NCBI GenBank assembly: GCA_004193285.1 | Contig: SECP01000040.1 | Span: 1-64,000, forward strand | Length of the DNA: 64,000 nt | DNA from: Myxococcales bacterium | Lineage (GTDB): Bacteria > Myxococcota_A > Polyangia > Polyangiales > Polyangiaceae | Direction: 5' to 3' | Shown here: positions 25,169 through 32,903 of the stretch, one piece after another | Numbering within the stretch: the stretch's first letter is position 1 | How the letters are laid out: every line of letters starts with the position of its first letter | Translations under genes and position numbers: made by a program | The notes under the pieces: generated by a model | The model's database searches: none | Told to the model about the DNA's origin: nothing | What the model saw: only the letters and a program-made list of their open reading frames with translations

Positions 25169-26083
25169 TTATTCCGACGCTCCGAGCGGCGCCGAGTCGA
25201 GCAGATCGTCCAGCGCGCTCCGGACCTTCCGAAGCTCCGCCGCACGGCCCCGCACACGCCTCTCAGCCGCCTGGATTGCTACCCTCCATTGTGCCCTCTG
25301 CTTCGGCCCAATGGGCGCGGTCTCAACGACGCCAGCACGCGTATCCACGAGACCGAGCCTGGCGACGGTGGCTTCGAGACCACCGTCTAGGTCCATCTTC
25401 GCAATGTCGGTTTGGGAAACGCCACCCCGGCGCAGGTACCCCTCGGTTTCCGCGAGCAACTGCTTGTTCGGACGCCCCTTGGCTTTTCGGGTTCCAGGAA
25501 GGGAACGGCCTTTCGAGTCGAAGGCCCAGTCCCCGTCGACATTCTCCAATTCGCCCGCAAGGGTCTCAGCTAGACCGCACGCTCGCTCAACGGCTGCCCA
25601 TTGGGCTCGCCATCCGCAGCTCTTCTTAGCCGCGCCAGCGGCGGCTCTGAACGCCGCAAGGGCAGCGCGCAGCGGCTGCAGGGTTTCGACCAGACTCATC
25701 TCCGACAATCGCTCCGGCGCGAGCGTCCGAAGATTTCTGTAGAGGTAGGCGTAGGCGTCATTGCAAGCCTTGGCCCCGACCGTCCCGTGCAGTTCGTGTC
25801 GACGCACGATCAGCCTGTTCATTCCGCCTATGATGTCGAAGCCGCAGAGGTCTCCTATCGCGTTGTCCTCGTCAGCCCGCCTAGCGTGAGGCGTCCAATG
25901 CCCCCCACACACGGTGCAAGCCTGCCAATTCGCATTGTTCGAGGCCTCCGACTCCGCCGCATCTTCCGAGAAGACGAACCCTTGCCACATTTTAATTGCG
26001 TGCAGTCGCAGCTCCGCCAGGCCGGCCGCGGTCTCGTTCGGCGGCAGGTTGCTGGGCGAGCGGGCGTTCTTCACTTTTGGCAT
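25169..26083 (-). CDS. Unrecognised element protein with CxxC motif
   Basis: A 304-aa protein from the ATG at 26083 (MPKVKNARSP); an open frame continues 33 codons upstream. Near residue 50 it has ACTVCGGHWTPHARRAD and later GDLCGF, which could form a zinc site. The rest is helical and rich in Arg, Ala and Leu. It lies 56 bp before the HTH operon on the same strand and may be its first gene. A replication initiator is possible but unproven. Confidence 0.65.
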   Translation of the reverse strand: MPKVKNARSPSNLPPNETAAGLAELRLHAIKMWQGFVFSEDAAESEASNNANWQACTVCGGHWTPHARRADEDNAIGDLCGFDIIGGMNRLIVRRHELHGTVGAKACNDAYAYLYRNLRTLAPERLSEMSLVETLQPLRAALAAFRAAAGAAKKSCGWRAQWAAVERACGLAETLAGELENVDGDWAFDSKGRSLPGTRKAKGRPNKQLLAETEGYLRRGGVSQTDIAKMDLDGGLEATVARLGLVDTRAGVVETAPIGPKQRAQWRVAIQAAERRVRGRAAELRKVRSALDDLLDSAPLGASE

Positions 26084-26283
26084 GCGAGATGGCCGTCGTT
26101 GCACCAAGGCCCGCACCGTTGCCGATGTCAGGGCTCTGTTGGCCGCCCAGCGTATCCGACGCACCGCGCCTGCGGCGAGCACTTAAATACCCTGGCTGAA
26201 CCGGGATTTCTCCGAGTCAATCCAGGGGACAAGCGGGCCTTGTCCGTTGACGAACCCATCGGGGGAGGCGAGCATGGGAGGTA

Positions 26284-27603
26284 ATGCCCTCGGCTGCTAC
26301 CAGCGGGATGCGGCTTGCCTTGGCCGTGATGCTCGCAGGTGCGAGTTGTGCCCCCGCACGCGCTCCGGCCCAGAAATGGGCAACAGCCAACCCAACCCTT
26401 TCGTCCGACCCGTGGCGCTCGCGCCCGCAAGGTGCGAGGTCGGGGACCTCGCCGGCTACGGCTGGGCAGTTGACCCCAGCGGAGATCGCCACGCTGGCGA
26501 GAGGATCTGTTGCGGTAGTCACGACGTCGGAGGGCACCGGGACAGGCTTCGCGGTTGCTCCGGATCAGATACTGACTGCTCTACACGTTGTCGCTGGAAC
26601 GGAGGGAATCACTGTCCGAGCGACGAATGGTGACTCGTTCCGCGCAACAGGGGCTCTGGCTTTCGACAGGGGCAACGACCTAGCTTTGCTGCACGTCGCC
26701 GGGGCCCGATTCAGCCCGCTCAGGCTAGCAGACTTCAAGGCCATTGCCGCGGGCCAGCCCGTGACTGTGATCGGCACTCCGCGTGGCCTCGACTTCACGG
26801 TGTCGACCGGCGTCGTGAGCGCGGTGAGGTCGCTGGACAACGGCCAAACGCTGCTGCAACTCACCGCGCCGATCTCACCCGGGTCGTCCGGTGGCCCTGT
26901 TCTCAATGACCACGGCCAAGTGATTGGCGTTGTCGCCGGCTATCTCGACGGCGGGCAACAGCTCAACTTCGCTGCGGGCGGAGAACCGCTCAGCCTCCTC
27001 CTTACCATAGCTCGGTTGCCCTTCCCGATGAAGCGCTTCGCAGAACTAACAGCCCTCCCGAAAAGCGATAAGCTGCCGGCTGAGGTGAGCCCACCTGCGG
27101 TCGCGCCCGCAACCGACGTGCAAGGTTCGTTGCGGTTCCCGAAGAGTGTGGCCGGGTTCAATTTCGGTAGCTCGCTCCTTCAGCTGCAACTCGCCTGTAC
27201 GACGGCGGATCAGGTGGAGCTGCATCGCCAAGGCTTACGATGGAACACGTTGCTCGCGGTTGACGGAGCGTTCGTGACCTGCCCCGATCAGGTCGTTGCT
27301 CTCGACTTTACCAAACGCCAGGTGGCGTTGCGGCTGGCCGCGGGTCGTGTGGTCGAGATTGTCCTTTGGCTTAACACGTATGCACACGGCGCCGACCGCA
27401 TACGCGAGAAGTACGGCGACCCATCGAAAATGGAGACCGGGGGAGTATGGAGGCCCTGGAGCAACAAGGTGAAGGGCGAACCTTCGCTTTCGTGGCCTCT
27501 CGCGGGCGGCGGCGTGTTCCTTTTCCCTTCGAAGGGCGGACAGCCCGCAACGCTCATCTTCCGTTCCGACGCGGCCGATGCGCTTCGCAATGAGGGATTT
27601 TAG
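26284..27603 (+). CDS. Trypsin-like serine protease lipoprotein
   Basis: A 439-aa S1-family protease anchored as a lipoprotein (lipobox LAGASC, Cys22). The catalytic domain (about 65-245) has His101 (TALHVVAG), Asp132 (RGNDLALL) and Ser202 (PGSSGGPV), in DegP/HtrA-like spacing, but no PDZ domain follows. Instead there is an unrecognised C-terminal domain of about 190 residues (SVAGFNFGSSLLQLQL, FTKRQVALRLAAGRVVEI). It is convergent with the caspase-like gene, 89 bp away. The substrate is unknown; the partner role in a protease cargo module is inferred. Confidence 0.85.
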   Translation: MPSAATSGMRLALAVMLAGASCAPARAPAQKWATANPTLSSDPWRSRPQGARSGTSPATAGQLTPAEIATLARGSVAVVTTSEGTGTGFAVAPDQILTALHVVAGTEGITVRATNGDSFRATGALAFDRGNDLALLHVAGARFSPLRLADFKAIAAGQPVTVIGTPRGLDFTVSTGVVSAVRSLDNGQTLLQLTAPISPGSSGGPVLNDHGQVIGVVAGYLDGGQQLNFAAGGEPLSLLLTIARLPFPMKRFAELTALPKSDKLPAEVSPPAVAPATDVQGSLRFPKSVAGFNFGSSLLQLQLACTTADQVELHRQGLRWNTLLAVDGAFVTCPDQVVALDFTKRQVALRLAAGRVVEIVLWLNTYAHGADRIREKYGDPSKMETGGVWRPWSNKVKGEPSLSWPLAGGGVFLFPSKGGQPATLIFRSDAADALRNEGF

Positions 27604-27692
27604 ACAGGGAACCGCGGGCGCTGAACGCACCGCTTGCGGCGAATGAGAGCAGGCGATGCCACTTCGCGGAGTGCGCGCTTCCAGCTCGCCCC

Positions 27693-28601
27693 CTACAGCG
27701 AGAACGCGAGGGCTCGGGCCAACCGAGCGTTCAAAATCCACGGCTCGTGGTTTGAGTACAAGAATTCGACCTGCTCCTGCAGCTGGGTAATTGCCGCGTC
27801 GAATGTCAGCTGTTTCGTCGGCAGATCAGGCGAAGGCGGCGTCGTCTTCAGGGCGGCCTGAAGCGAATCAAACGCCGCTTGTGTCGCCAGCACCCCCTTC
27901 TGTGCGCCGACGAAGCTCATCATCTTCGACTCTCGAACCCTACCATTGGACCTCGCACCAGCGTACTTGAAGGCGTCGAGGATGGTGACGGCACCATCAC
28001 CATCGACGTCGCGAGGAGCGCCGACCCACTCAAAAAAGTCGTAAGAGAAAACGTTGGCCGACCACTCCTTGAGCCCCGGCGCGCCTGACGCCTGCAGCAG
28101 TGGACCGCTCAGCCGGACCGGCATGCTTAGGCTGAGATTCAGGCTCGCACCGCCCATGACGACCAAAGGCGGCTTGGTGTCGGCATCCGTGTAGTTGAAA
28201 ATTCCGCCGAAGCATTGAGTGAGCACAGCGACGCCCACCTGCATTTCTGGAACGGAGCGGATGGCCGCAAAGAGGGCCGCGGGTTGAAAAGGCGCGCCGG
28301 CACCCTTTGGAACCAGGCCGAGCTCCGCACCGTGACCCGCGACAACGGCAACGACAACCTCGCTGGCGGGCGCGACGGCGAGTCGCGGTGCCAGCTCGGC
28401 AAAGGGTATCGTGGCCACATTGTATGGGGCCAAATGGGCGTCCGGTTGGTCGTGGTCTACGAATATCGCGATGCGAGCATCTGGGACACCCCTATCTCGC
28501 AAGACGGATACGCCAAAGAGAACGTCGTGGAGGTGCCGTGGCTCTTGCGAGCAGCAAAGAAAGACCCAGAAGCTGTTCGCCGCCGTTACCGTCGTTGGCA
28601 T
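27693..28601 (-). CDS. Caspase-like / C13-type cysteine peptidase
   Basis: A 302-aa protein of the caspase-legumain fold, without a signal peptide. The catalytic dyad is predicted as His90 in VVAGHGAE and Cys130 in LTQCFGGIF, each after a hydrophobic strand, as in clan CD peptidases. Downstream is an EF-hand-like loop DVDGDGAVTILDAF (about 198-211), as seen in bacterial C13 relatives. The C-terminal 70 residues are helical. ATG 28601 is used rather than the GTG one codon earlier. It follows the 92-aa gene by 15 bp and probably shares its transcript. Confidence 0.8.
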   Translation of the reverse strand: MPTTVTAANSFWVFLCCSQEPRHLHDVLFGVSVLRDRGVPDARIAIFVDHDQPDAHLAPYNVATIPFAELAPRLAVAPASEVVVAVVAGHGAELGLVPKGAGAPFQPAALFAAIRSVPEMQVGVAVLTQCFGGIFNYTDADTKPPLVVMGGASLNLSLSMPVRLSGPLLQASGAPGLKEWSANVFSYDFFEWVGAPRDVDGDGAVTILDAFKYAGARSNGRVRESKMMSFVGAQKGVLATQAAFDSLQAALKTTPPSPDLPTKQLTFDAAITQLQEQVEFLYSNHEPWILNARLARALAFSL

Positions 28602-28616
28602 CACTTGCGGCGGGAA

Positions 28617-28895
28617 TCAGGCGAGGTGAAAATTCATCTCTGGCGCGGGCTCTGTATCGGAAAACGAGACGGCTTCTCCGATCCGAGGATCGTCGAGGCT
28701 CGCCACGTCACCGCTCGATAGCGGCGTGCCGATAGAAGACAGCAAGTAGAATTCGTTCCGATTGGTCGCGAGCAGATATGCTGCGCCATCGGTCGCCGAG
28801 AACGTGTAGAGCGAGTAGACGCCGCGCCGAATGAGCGAACGAACCTCGCGCGGCAGCCCAGCCAGCGCATGCGAGTCGATAATCTTCAAACTCAT
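28617..28895 (-). CDS. Small protein upstream of the caspase-like gene
   Basis: A 92-aa protein from ATG 28895; the longer open frame upstream is not supported. It starts MSLKIIDSHALAGLPREVRSL and contains YSLYTFSATDGAAYLLATN, a small alpha/beta-looking domain, and an acidic C-terminus. It is too small to be an enzyme of known type. Being immediately 5' of the protease, it may be an inhibitor, activator or recruiting partner; that is inference. Confidence 0.65.
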   Translation of the reverse strand: MSLKIIDSHALAGLPREVRSLIRRGVYSLYTFSATDGAAYLLATNRNEFYLLSSIGTPLSSGDVASLDDPRIGEAVSFSDTEPAPEMNFHLA

Positions 28896-29209
28896 TGGAT
28901 CGTCCTTCCAGCCAGTACGGCCAGGCTGCCGAAATACTAGGGCAACCCCGGTGACCAGTAAAATTATGAGCCCTTTCGGGCTGCGCTGGTGCGTGTCACA
29001 CCGCTTTACGTGTAACCAGTCCCAACCCTCGCCGGGATGGGTCATCTGTGACCCCCTGACGTTGCTCGTCCATCTCGCCATGGACGCGGCCGCGGGCAGG
29101 GCGGCGAAGGGCGCCGGCAGCCGAGGCGAAGTCGGTCGACCTCCGATCGGGGGAAGGCGACACCGCGGAGGACCGACGCGGCGCGGATCGCGATCCTGCC
29201 GGCTGCCGC
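28896..29209. other. Gene-free stretch near the right end of the element
   Basis: About 314 bases that should hold the promoter of the 92-aa/caspase pair and perhaps the integrase arm sites of the right end. I see no gene, no repeat over 10 bp and no recognisable RNA. The frame that crosses it on the minus strand has no domain content. Confidence 0.4.
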
Positions 29210-29408
29210 CTACGCCTCACTGAGCCACGGCGCAGCCAGCTCCCGCGCCACGCCGTAGAGGTACACGCCCAGCGCCGCATCCGCCACCCGAGCAAAGGGC
29301 ACCGCGTTTAGGTTCGGGCCGCTCACCACGCCGGTTCTGGGCTCGTCCCTCGCGGTTGATTGAGCGGGAAGGCGCTCCCTGGCTACCCCTGACGGCGCGC
29401 CCTGCGTC
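29210..29408 (-). other. Latent C-terminal tail of the integrase (attP side)
   Basis: If the element circularises by recombination between the two att copies, the integrase frame would continue from the att into these bases instead of into the tRNA. The frame then gives a 66-residue tail starting RTQGAPSG and ending in a helix-like VADAALGVYLYGVARELAAPW before a stop at 29210. The last 35 codons have mostly G or C in third position, like real coding DNA here. In the integrated state these bases are read only from a frame entering from the host side and probably do nothing. Confidence 0.65.
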
Positions 29409-29454
29409 CTACGAATCCGAGGGTCGCATGTTCGAATCATGCCGGGTGCGCCAG
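29409..29454 (+). repeat. Right attachment site (att), orphan 3' tRNA fragment
   Basis: Exact 46-bp copy of 19326-19371. The sequence before it does not complete a tRNA, so it is the displaced 3' end of the original tRNA-Arg target. Confidence 0.95.
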
Positions 29455-29701
29455 TCAGCAGAACCACGCATCTCCGCAAGGATGGCGAAGGTTTTTCTCT
29501 AAGGATCTCGAGCACTTCTGCCATCGAGCGGAGCGTTGGGCCCGTTCGCGAGTTCTAAAGTGAATCGCACGGTTTCCAGGTGGGCGTCATCGTGGAAGCG
29601 ATCGGGTGCGCTAACGCCGTTGCGGCGAGGCAACATCCGACAGGCGCGATGCCGTCGCGCCTTCGGTGGTCGGTGGCCGCGGTGTGGGCGCTCCCAGCTC
29701 G

Positions 29702-30374
29702 GGTACCGCGGTTGATTACATCAAGGTAACCCGAGTAAGCGAAGACGCGATTCTTCTTCCCGCCAGTGAGCTCGGCGACGATGCCCTGCTTTTGAAAGGC
29801 GGCGAGGGTCGACAGCACGGTCGGTAGCGAGATGCGGCTTGCTTCAACCACTTGCTTTGCGGTCGCTACGGGAGGTCGTGCCAACGCGTCGAGCACGCGG
29901 GAGCGCGGAGCTAGCCGAGGTCTTCAGCTCGCCGCGGATGCGGGTTCGATCTGCCTCGACGAGCGCAAGCAACTGGGATGCCGTCTCCACTTCGATCTGC
30001 CCGTGCTCAACGCAACCGTGCCCATCTCCATCGCCGCAATGTAGTCGGAGACCTCCTCGACCTCATCGAGTGGCACGCCCGGCATCACCCCACTCTCGAA
30101 GCGAAGTAGGTCCGGGCAGCGACGACTGCGTTCCCTCGGTCTGCGCAGAGAGGACCGCTTCCTTGCGGACGTAGAAGTAGGTGAACAGCTTCGCGTCCGG
30201 GAGGGTCGAACGTATACCCTCGAGTCTTCCAATCGCCTGGTTGGCTCGGGCGATGAGATTCTCGTCTCCGGGCGTGAGAGCCAGGGGTGCGTTCTGAATT
30301 CTTCTGCCGGGTTGCGCCAAGTGACGAAAGCCATCGTTGGATGGGTCGACTGATAGGTACGTGAAAGCCTTCAT
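29702..30374 (-). pseudogene. Degraded Fic-family AMP transferase gene
   Basis: Fragments of one Fic protein are spread over several frames. Bases 30374 to about 30150 encode a good N-terminal part (IARANQAIGRLEGI, TYFYVRKEAVLSAQTEGTQSSL). The next piece is in another frame (MPGVPLDEVEEVSDYIAAMEMG). The C-terminal winged helix (TAKQVVEASRISLPTVLSTL, NRVFAYSGYLDVI) is at 29896-29702. The catalytic HPFxxGNGR motif is missing altogether, so a frameshift and an internal deletion inactivated it. It lies in the host DNA 250 bp beyond the right att, and its start overlaps the SDR stop by 4 bp. Confidence 0.82.
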
Positions 30375-31126
30375 CGGCCATTGCGGGCCGAGAACAGCTG
30401 CTCGTATTCGCCATTCTTTTCTGCCCAGCGCAGGGCTTCGGCGCGCCGAGCGAGGAGCTCGCCGCTGGGCGGGATTGGCTGCTCGAGCATCTGCATCACT
30501 TCCGCGACATAGTCGGCCAATGGCATGGCATGTGGGTCGGCTGCCTGGCTCTGCCCCGTGAGCTCCGTCTGCACGTAGGGCGCGATCAACTCAAGCACCT
30601 CCACGGGGGTTTTCCGGAGCTGAAAGCGAAGCGACTGTAGCCAGGAGTGTAGAAACGCTTTGCTGGCGCAATAGGTGGGGAAATTCGCGCGAGGCATGAA
30701 GGCCAAGCCGGAGGAGGTCGTGATGATGGTCGAGGCCGGTTGCCGTTCGAGCGTGGGCAAAAGTGCCGCGGTGATTTCGAGCACGCCGAGGATGTTGGTC
30801 TGAATGATGGCACGCGCCGCCGACAGATCGACGCTATTGGCAGTGAAGTCTTCGGGTTTGGAAATGCCAGCGTTGTTGATCAGCACGTTGAGGTCGGGAA
30901 ACCGTTCTCCGATCTCGAGCGCGAACGCGCCGACGGCGCGAGCGTCGTCGGCGTCGAGTGGCATACCCTGCATACCCGGGTGGGCAGCGCTGATCTCGTC
31001 GAGCAGCGCCTGGCGGCGGCCGGCGATGATCACTCGGTTGCCGCGTTGATGAAACGCCTCGGCGAGCGCGCGGCCGATGCCGCTGGTCCCACCGGTGATG
31101 AGGATGGTGTTGCCACTAAGAAGCAT
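30371..31126 (-). CDS. Short-chain dehydrogenase (DltE-like SDR)
   Basis: A 251-aa classical SDR. The cofactor motif TGGTSGIG (12-19), NNAG and the catalytic Ser...YCASK are all present. The N-terminal wording (NTILITGGTSGIGRALAEAF) is like the DltE/SDR5 group. Substrate unknown. It lies 34 bp after the NmrA-like gene and reads the same way, so these two and the small gene at 32084 may form an operon controlled by the divergent LysR regulator. Confidence 0.88.
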   Translation of the reverse strand: MLLSGNTILITGGTSGIGRALAEAFHQRGNRVIIAGRRQALLDEISAAHPGMQGMPLDADDARAVGAFALEIGERFPDLNVLINNAGISKPEDFTANSVDLSAARAIIQTNILGVLEITAALLPTLERQPASTIITTSSGLAFMPRANFPTYCASKAFLHSWLQSLRFQLRKTPVEVLELIAPYVQTELTGQSQAADPHAMPLADYVAEVMQMLEQPIPPSGELLARRAEALRWAEKNGEYEQLFSARNGR

Positions 31127-31160
31127 TCTTCTATCCTTTGCACGGTGTGCGGTTGTTCAA

Positions 31161-32048
31161 TTAGCTTAGGAAGTATTTAGGCTTCAGTACCGTGTCACAC
31201 CACTGATGAAAACTAGTGGGCGTCGTGTTCTCGGACGACCGCGGCTCGGCGTTGTCGAGCCCCTGGTTTTTGGCCGCGGCCATGTCTGTCATCCCTTGCG
31301 CCATCGCCTCCGACATGCCGAGCTCAACGAACCTCGCCTTGTAAACGTCCAAGGGTATTCGTTGGAAGCGCACGCGTTTCCCCAACACTTCTGACATGAT
31401 TTCCGCCATGTCGTTGAAGGACAGGTCCTCGGGGCCGAGGACGGCGACATGGTCTTGCCCACTCCAGGAGGAATCGAGCAGCAGTCTGGCCGCGACGGCG
31501 GCGATGTCGCGGGTGGCGCACGCCGGAAGCTTGCGGTCGCCGTCGATAGGCGAGAAGAAAATGCCCTTGGTCTTTATCGGCCCGAGTTGCATGAGAATAT
31601 TGTCCATGAACGACGGCATGGTCAGCGCCCGAAAGTCCACGCCGGTATTCGCGATCAGGTCGTCCATCGCCAGTGATGCGGTGACAAACCCGGCATGCTC
31701 AGCGATCGGCAAGCCGCGTCCCAGTGGCGCGATGTCGACAACCCGTTTCACGCCGTGGCGCTTGATTGCGTCGCAGGCAGGCTGGGTGAAGTCTACGTAG
31801 GCGGCGTGGACACTTTTGGCTTTGGGATCTGGCGGCACTAACCAAAAGATGGCGTCGGCTCCCGCGAACGCGCGGTTCACGACGTCGATGTCGCCGTGCG
31901 AGCCCTTCACAACCTCGACGCGCTCGCGTACGTGTACGGGGAGGCGGTCAGGGTCCCGCGCGATCACGCGGACCGGACCGCCGCCGTGCAGGACATTCTC
32001 GAGGACCTGGTGGCCGATAGCACCCGTGGGTGTAGTGATGACAATCAT
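31161..32048 (-). CDS. NmrA-like NAD(P)-binding protein
   Basis: A 295-aa atypical SDR. The N-terminal nucleotide-binding signature is TTPTGAIGHQVLENVL, followed by VRVIARDPDRL and GADAIFWLVPP. It lacks the Tyr-x-x-x-Lys of classical SDRs, as expected for NmrA/HSCARG proteins, which either sense the redox state of NAD(P) or reduce quinones. The C-terminal half (DLSFNDMAEIMSEVLGKRV) is typical too. It is 35 bp before the next gene in the same direction. Confidence 0.85.
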   Translation of the reverse strand: MIVITTPTGAIGHQVLENVLHGGGPVRVIARDPDRLPVHVRERVEVVKGSHGDIDVVNRAFAGADAIFWLVPPDPKAKSVHAAYVDFTQPACDAIKRHGVKRVVDIAPLGRGLPIAEHAGFVTASLAMDDLIANTGVDFRALTMPSFMDNILMQLGPIKTKGIFFSPIDGDRKLPACATRDIAAVAARLLLDSSWSGQDHVAVLGPEDLSFNDMAEIMSEVLGKRVRFQRIPLDVYKARFVELGMSEAMAQGMTDMAAAKNQGLDNAEPRSSENTTPTSFHQWCDTVLKPKYFLS

Positions 32049-32083
32049 ACCAGTCGCCCACTTTCGTTGTGCTCGCGTACCCT

Positions 32084-32467
32084 TCAGCCACCCTCGAGTT
32101 GCCGGGCGGCGGCGTCAGCGGTGTCTTCGGGCCGCGTGTTGAAAGCGATGGTCGCGTTCGGCGCGGCCTTGTGGATGATGTTCACCACGGTCTCGAACAA
32201 CGCCAGGCTTTTGGGGGGCAGCCTCAGGCCGCCGCCGATCACCACACAATCGTAGGCGGCGCCCTTCAGCGCACTTTGCAGCAGGGCGCTTCCGGCCGCA
32301 TCCGGCGTGATCATGCATGTATCGCCTTGCCAACCCCGTTCCTCGATCTTCGAGACGCCCAGCGCAATCCCCGCATTGATCTTTTCGGCATTGAACCCCG
32401 GCGGCAAGGAGGGGTCCGAGAAGTCGACGGTTTCAGGCTTCTGGCCGACGAACAGTATACGTTTCAT
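32084..32467 (-). CDS. Conserved-looking small protein of unknown function
   Basis: A 127-aa protein starting MKRILFVGQKPETVDFSD. The middle, with AYDCVVIGGGLRLPP and LALFETVVNIIHKAAPNATI, looks like a small Rossmann-like alpha/beta domain. Its position upstream of the NmrA-like and SDR genes and downstream of a divergent LysR gene suggests membership of the same operon. I do not recognise a family with known function. Confidence 0.7.
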   Translation of the reverse strand: MKRILFVGQKPETVDFSDPSLPPGFNAEKINAGIALGVSKIEERGWQGDTCMITPDAAGSALLQSALKGAAYDCVVIGGGLRLPPKSLALFETVVNIIHKAAPNATIAFNTRPEDTADAAARQLEGG

Positions 32468-32673
32468 GTGGTCTCTCCATTCGAGTGTGGTGATGGAACA
32501 TGGGTGTAAGAACGCTCACCCTCCAAGGTTGCTCGGCTCTGTTCTTGCTCCTGCGGTCAGCGGCTGGTTGGCCTCCCCGTCGCGTAGATCGCCAACGGCA
32601 CGGCCACCTTGCGGCGCGGTGTTTCGGGATCCTTTCCAGGCCATGCCGGTCTCAGGCTCGTCGGGAAGCGCTA

Positions 32674-32802
32674 CCGGCGCGATGTAATACCGCAAGCATC
32701 GTGGACAAAGGCGCGGACCGTTGCGCCACGGTCTGCCCGTGCCGGAACCACGAGACCGCCGAACTCGCCGGCAGCCCCGACTGCGAGGATTGTCTTGCTC
32801 AT
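32674..32802 (-). pseudogene. 5' stub of an NmrA-like gene
   Basis: From ATG 32802 a 43-codon frame reads MSKTILAVGAAGEFGGLVVPA then RADRGATVRAFVHDA, the N-terminal beta-alpha-beta of an NmrA/SDR protein, and stops. No continuation of the family is visible in any frame downstream (32468-32673), which holds nothing else recognisable. It is probably the remnant of a deleted gene that once stood next to the LysR regulator. Confidence 0.55.
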
Positions 32803-32903
32803 CGGTACAGTCCCTTGGCAAGACCCCATAACATTCACGAGTCAAGCGGTGCGAGCACCGAATACGGGTCACACTGTTCAAGAAATCGGGGCAATCGTGA
32901 GAA

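Larger units (their letters stand above)
19326..29454. mobile_element. 10.1-kb integrated element in tRNA-Arg
   Basis: Bounded by 46-bp identical direct repeats at 19326-19371 and 29409-29454. The left copy lies in an intact tRNA-Arg gene and the right copy is an orphan 3' tRNA fragment, the standard result of tyrosine-integrase insertion. The interior carries the integrase, phage-type small proteins, two HTH proteins, a RecA-fold ATPase and a protease cargo. No conjugation, capsid or tail genes are recognisable. A phage satellite or a mobilisable island are the best guesses. Confidence 0.92.

Noticed and set aside
29409..29454. Possible second tRNA-Arg gene
   Set aside because: Only the 3' part from the anticodon loop on is present; there is no D arm or 5' acceptor strand, so it is the right att copy.
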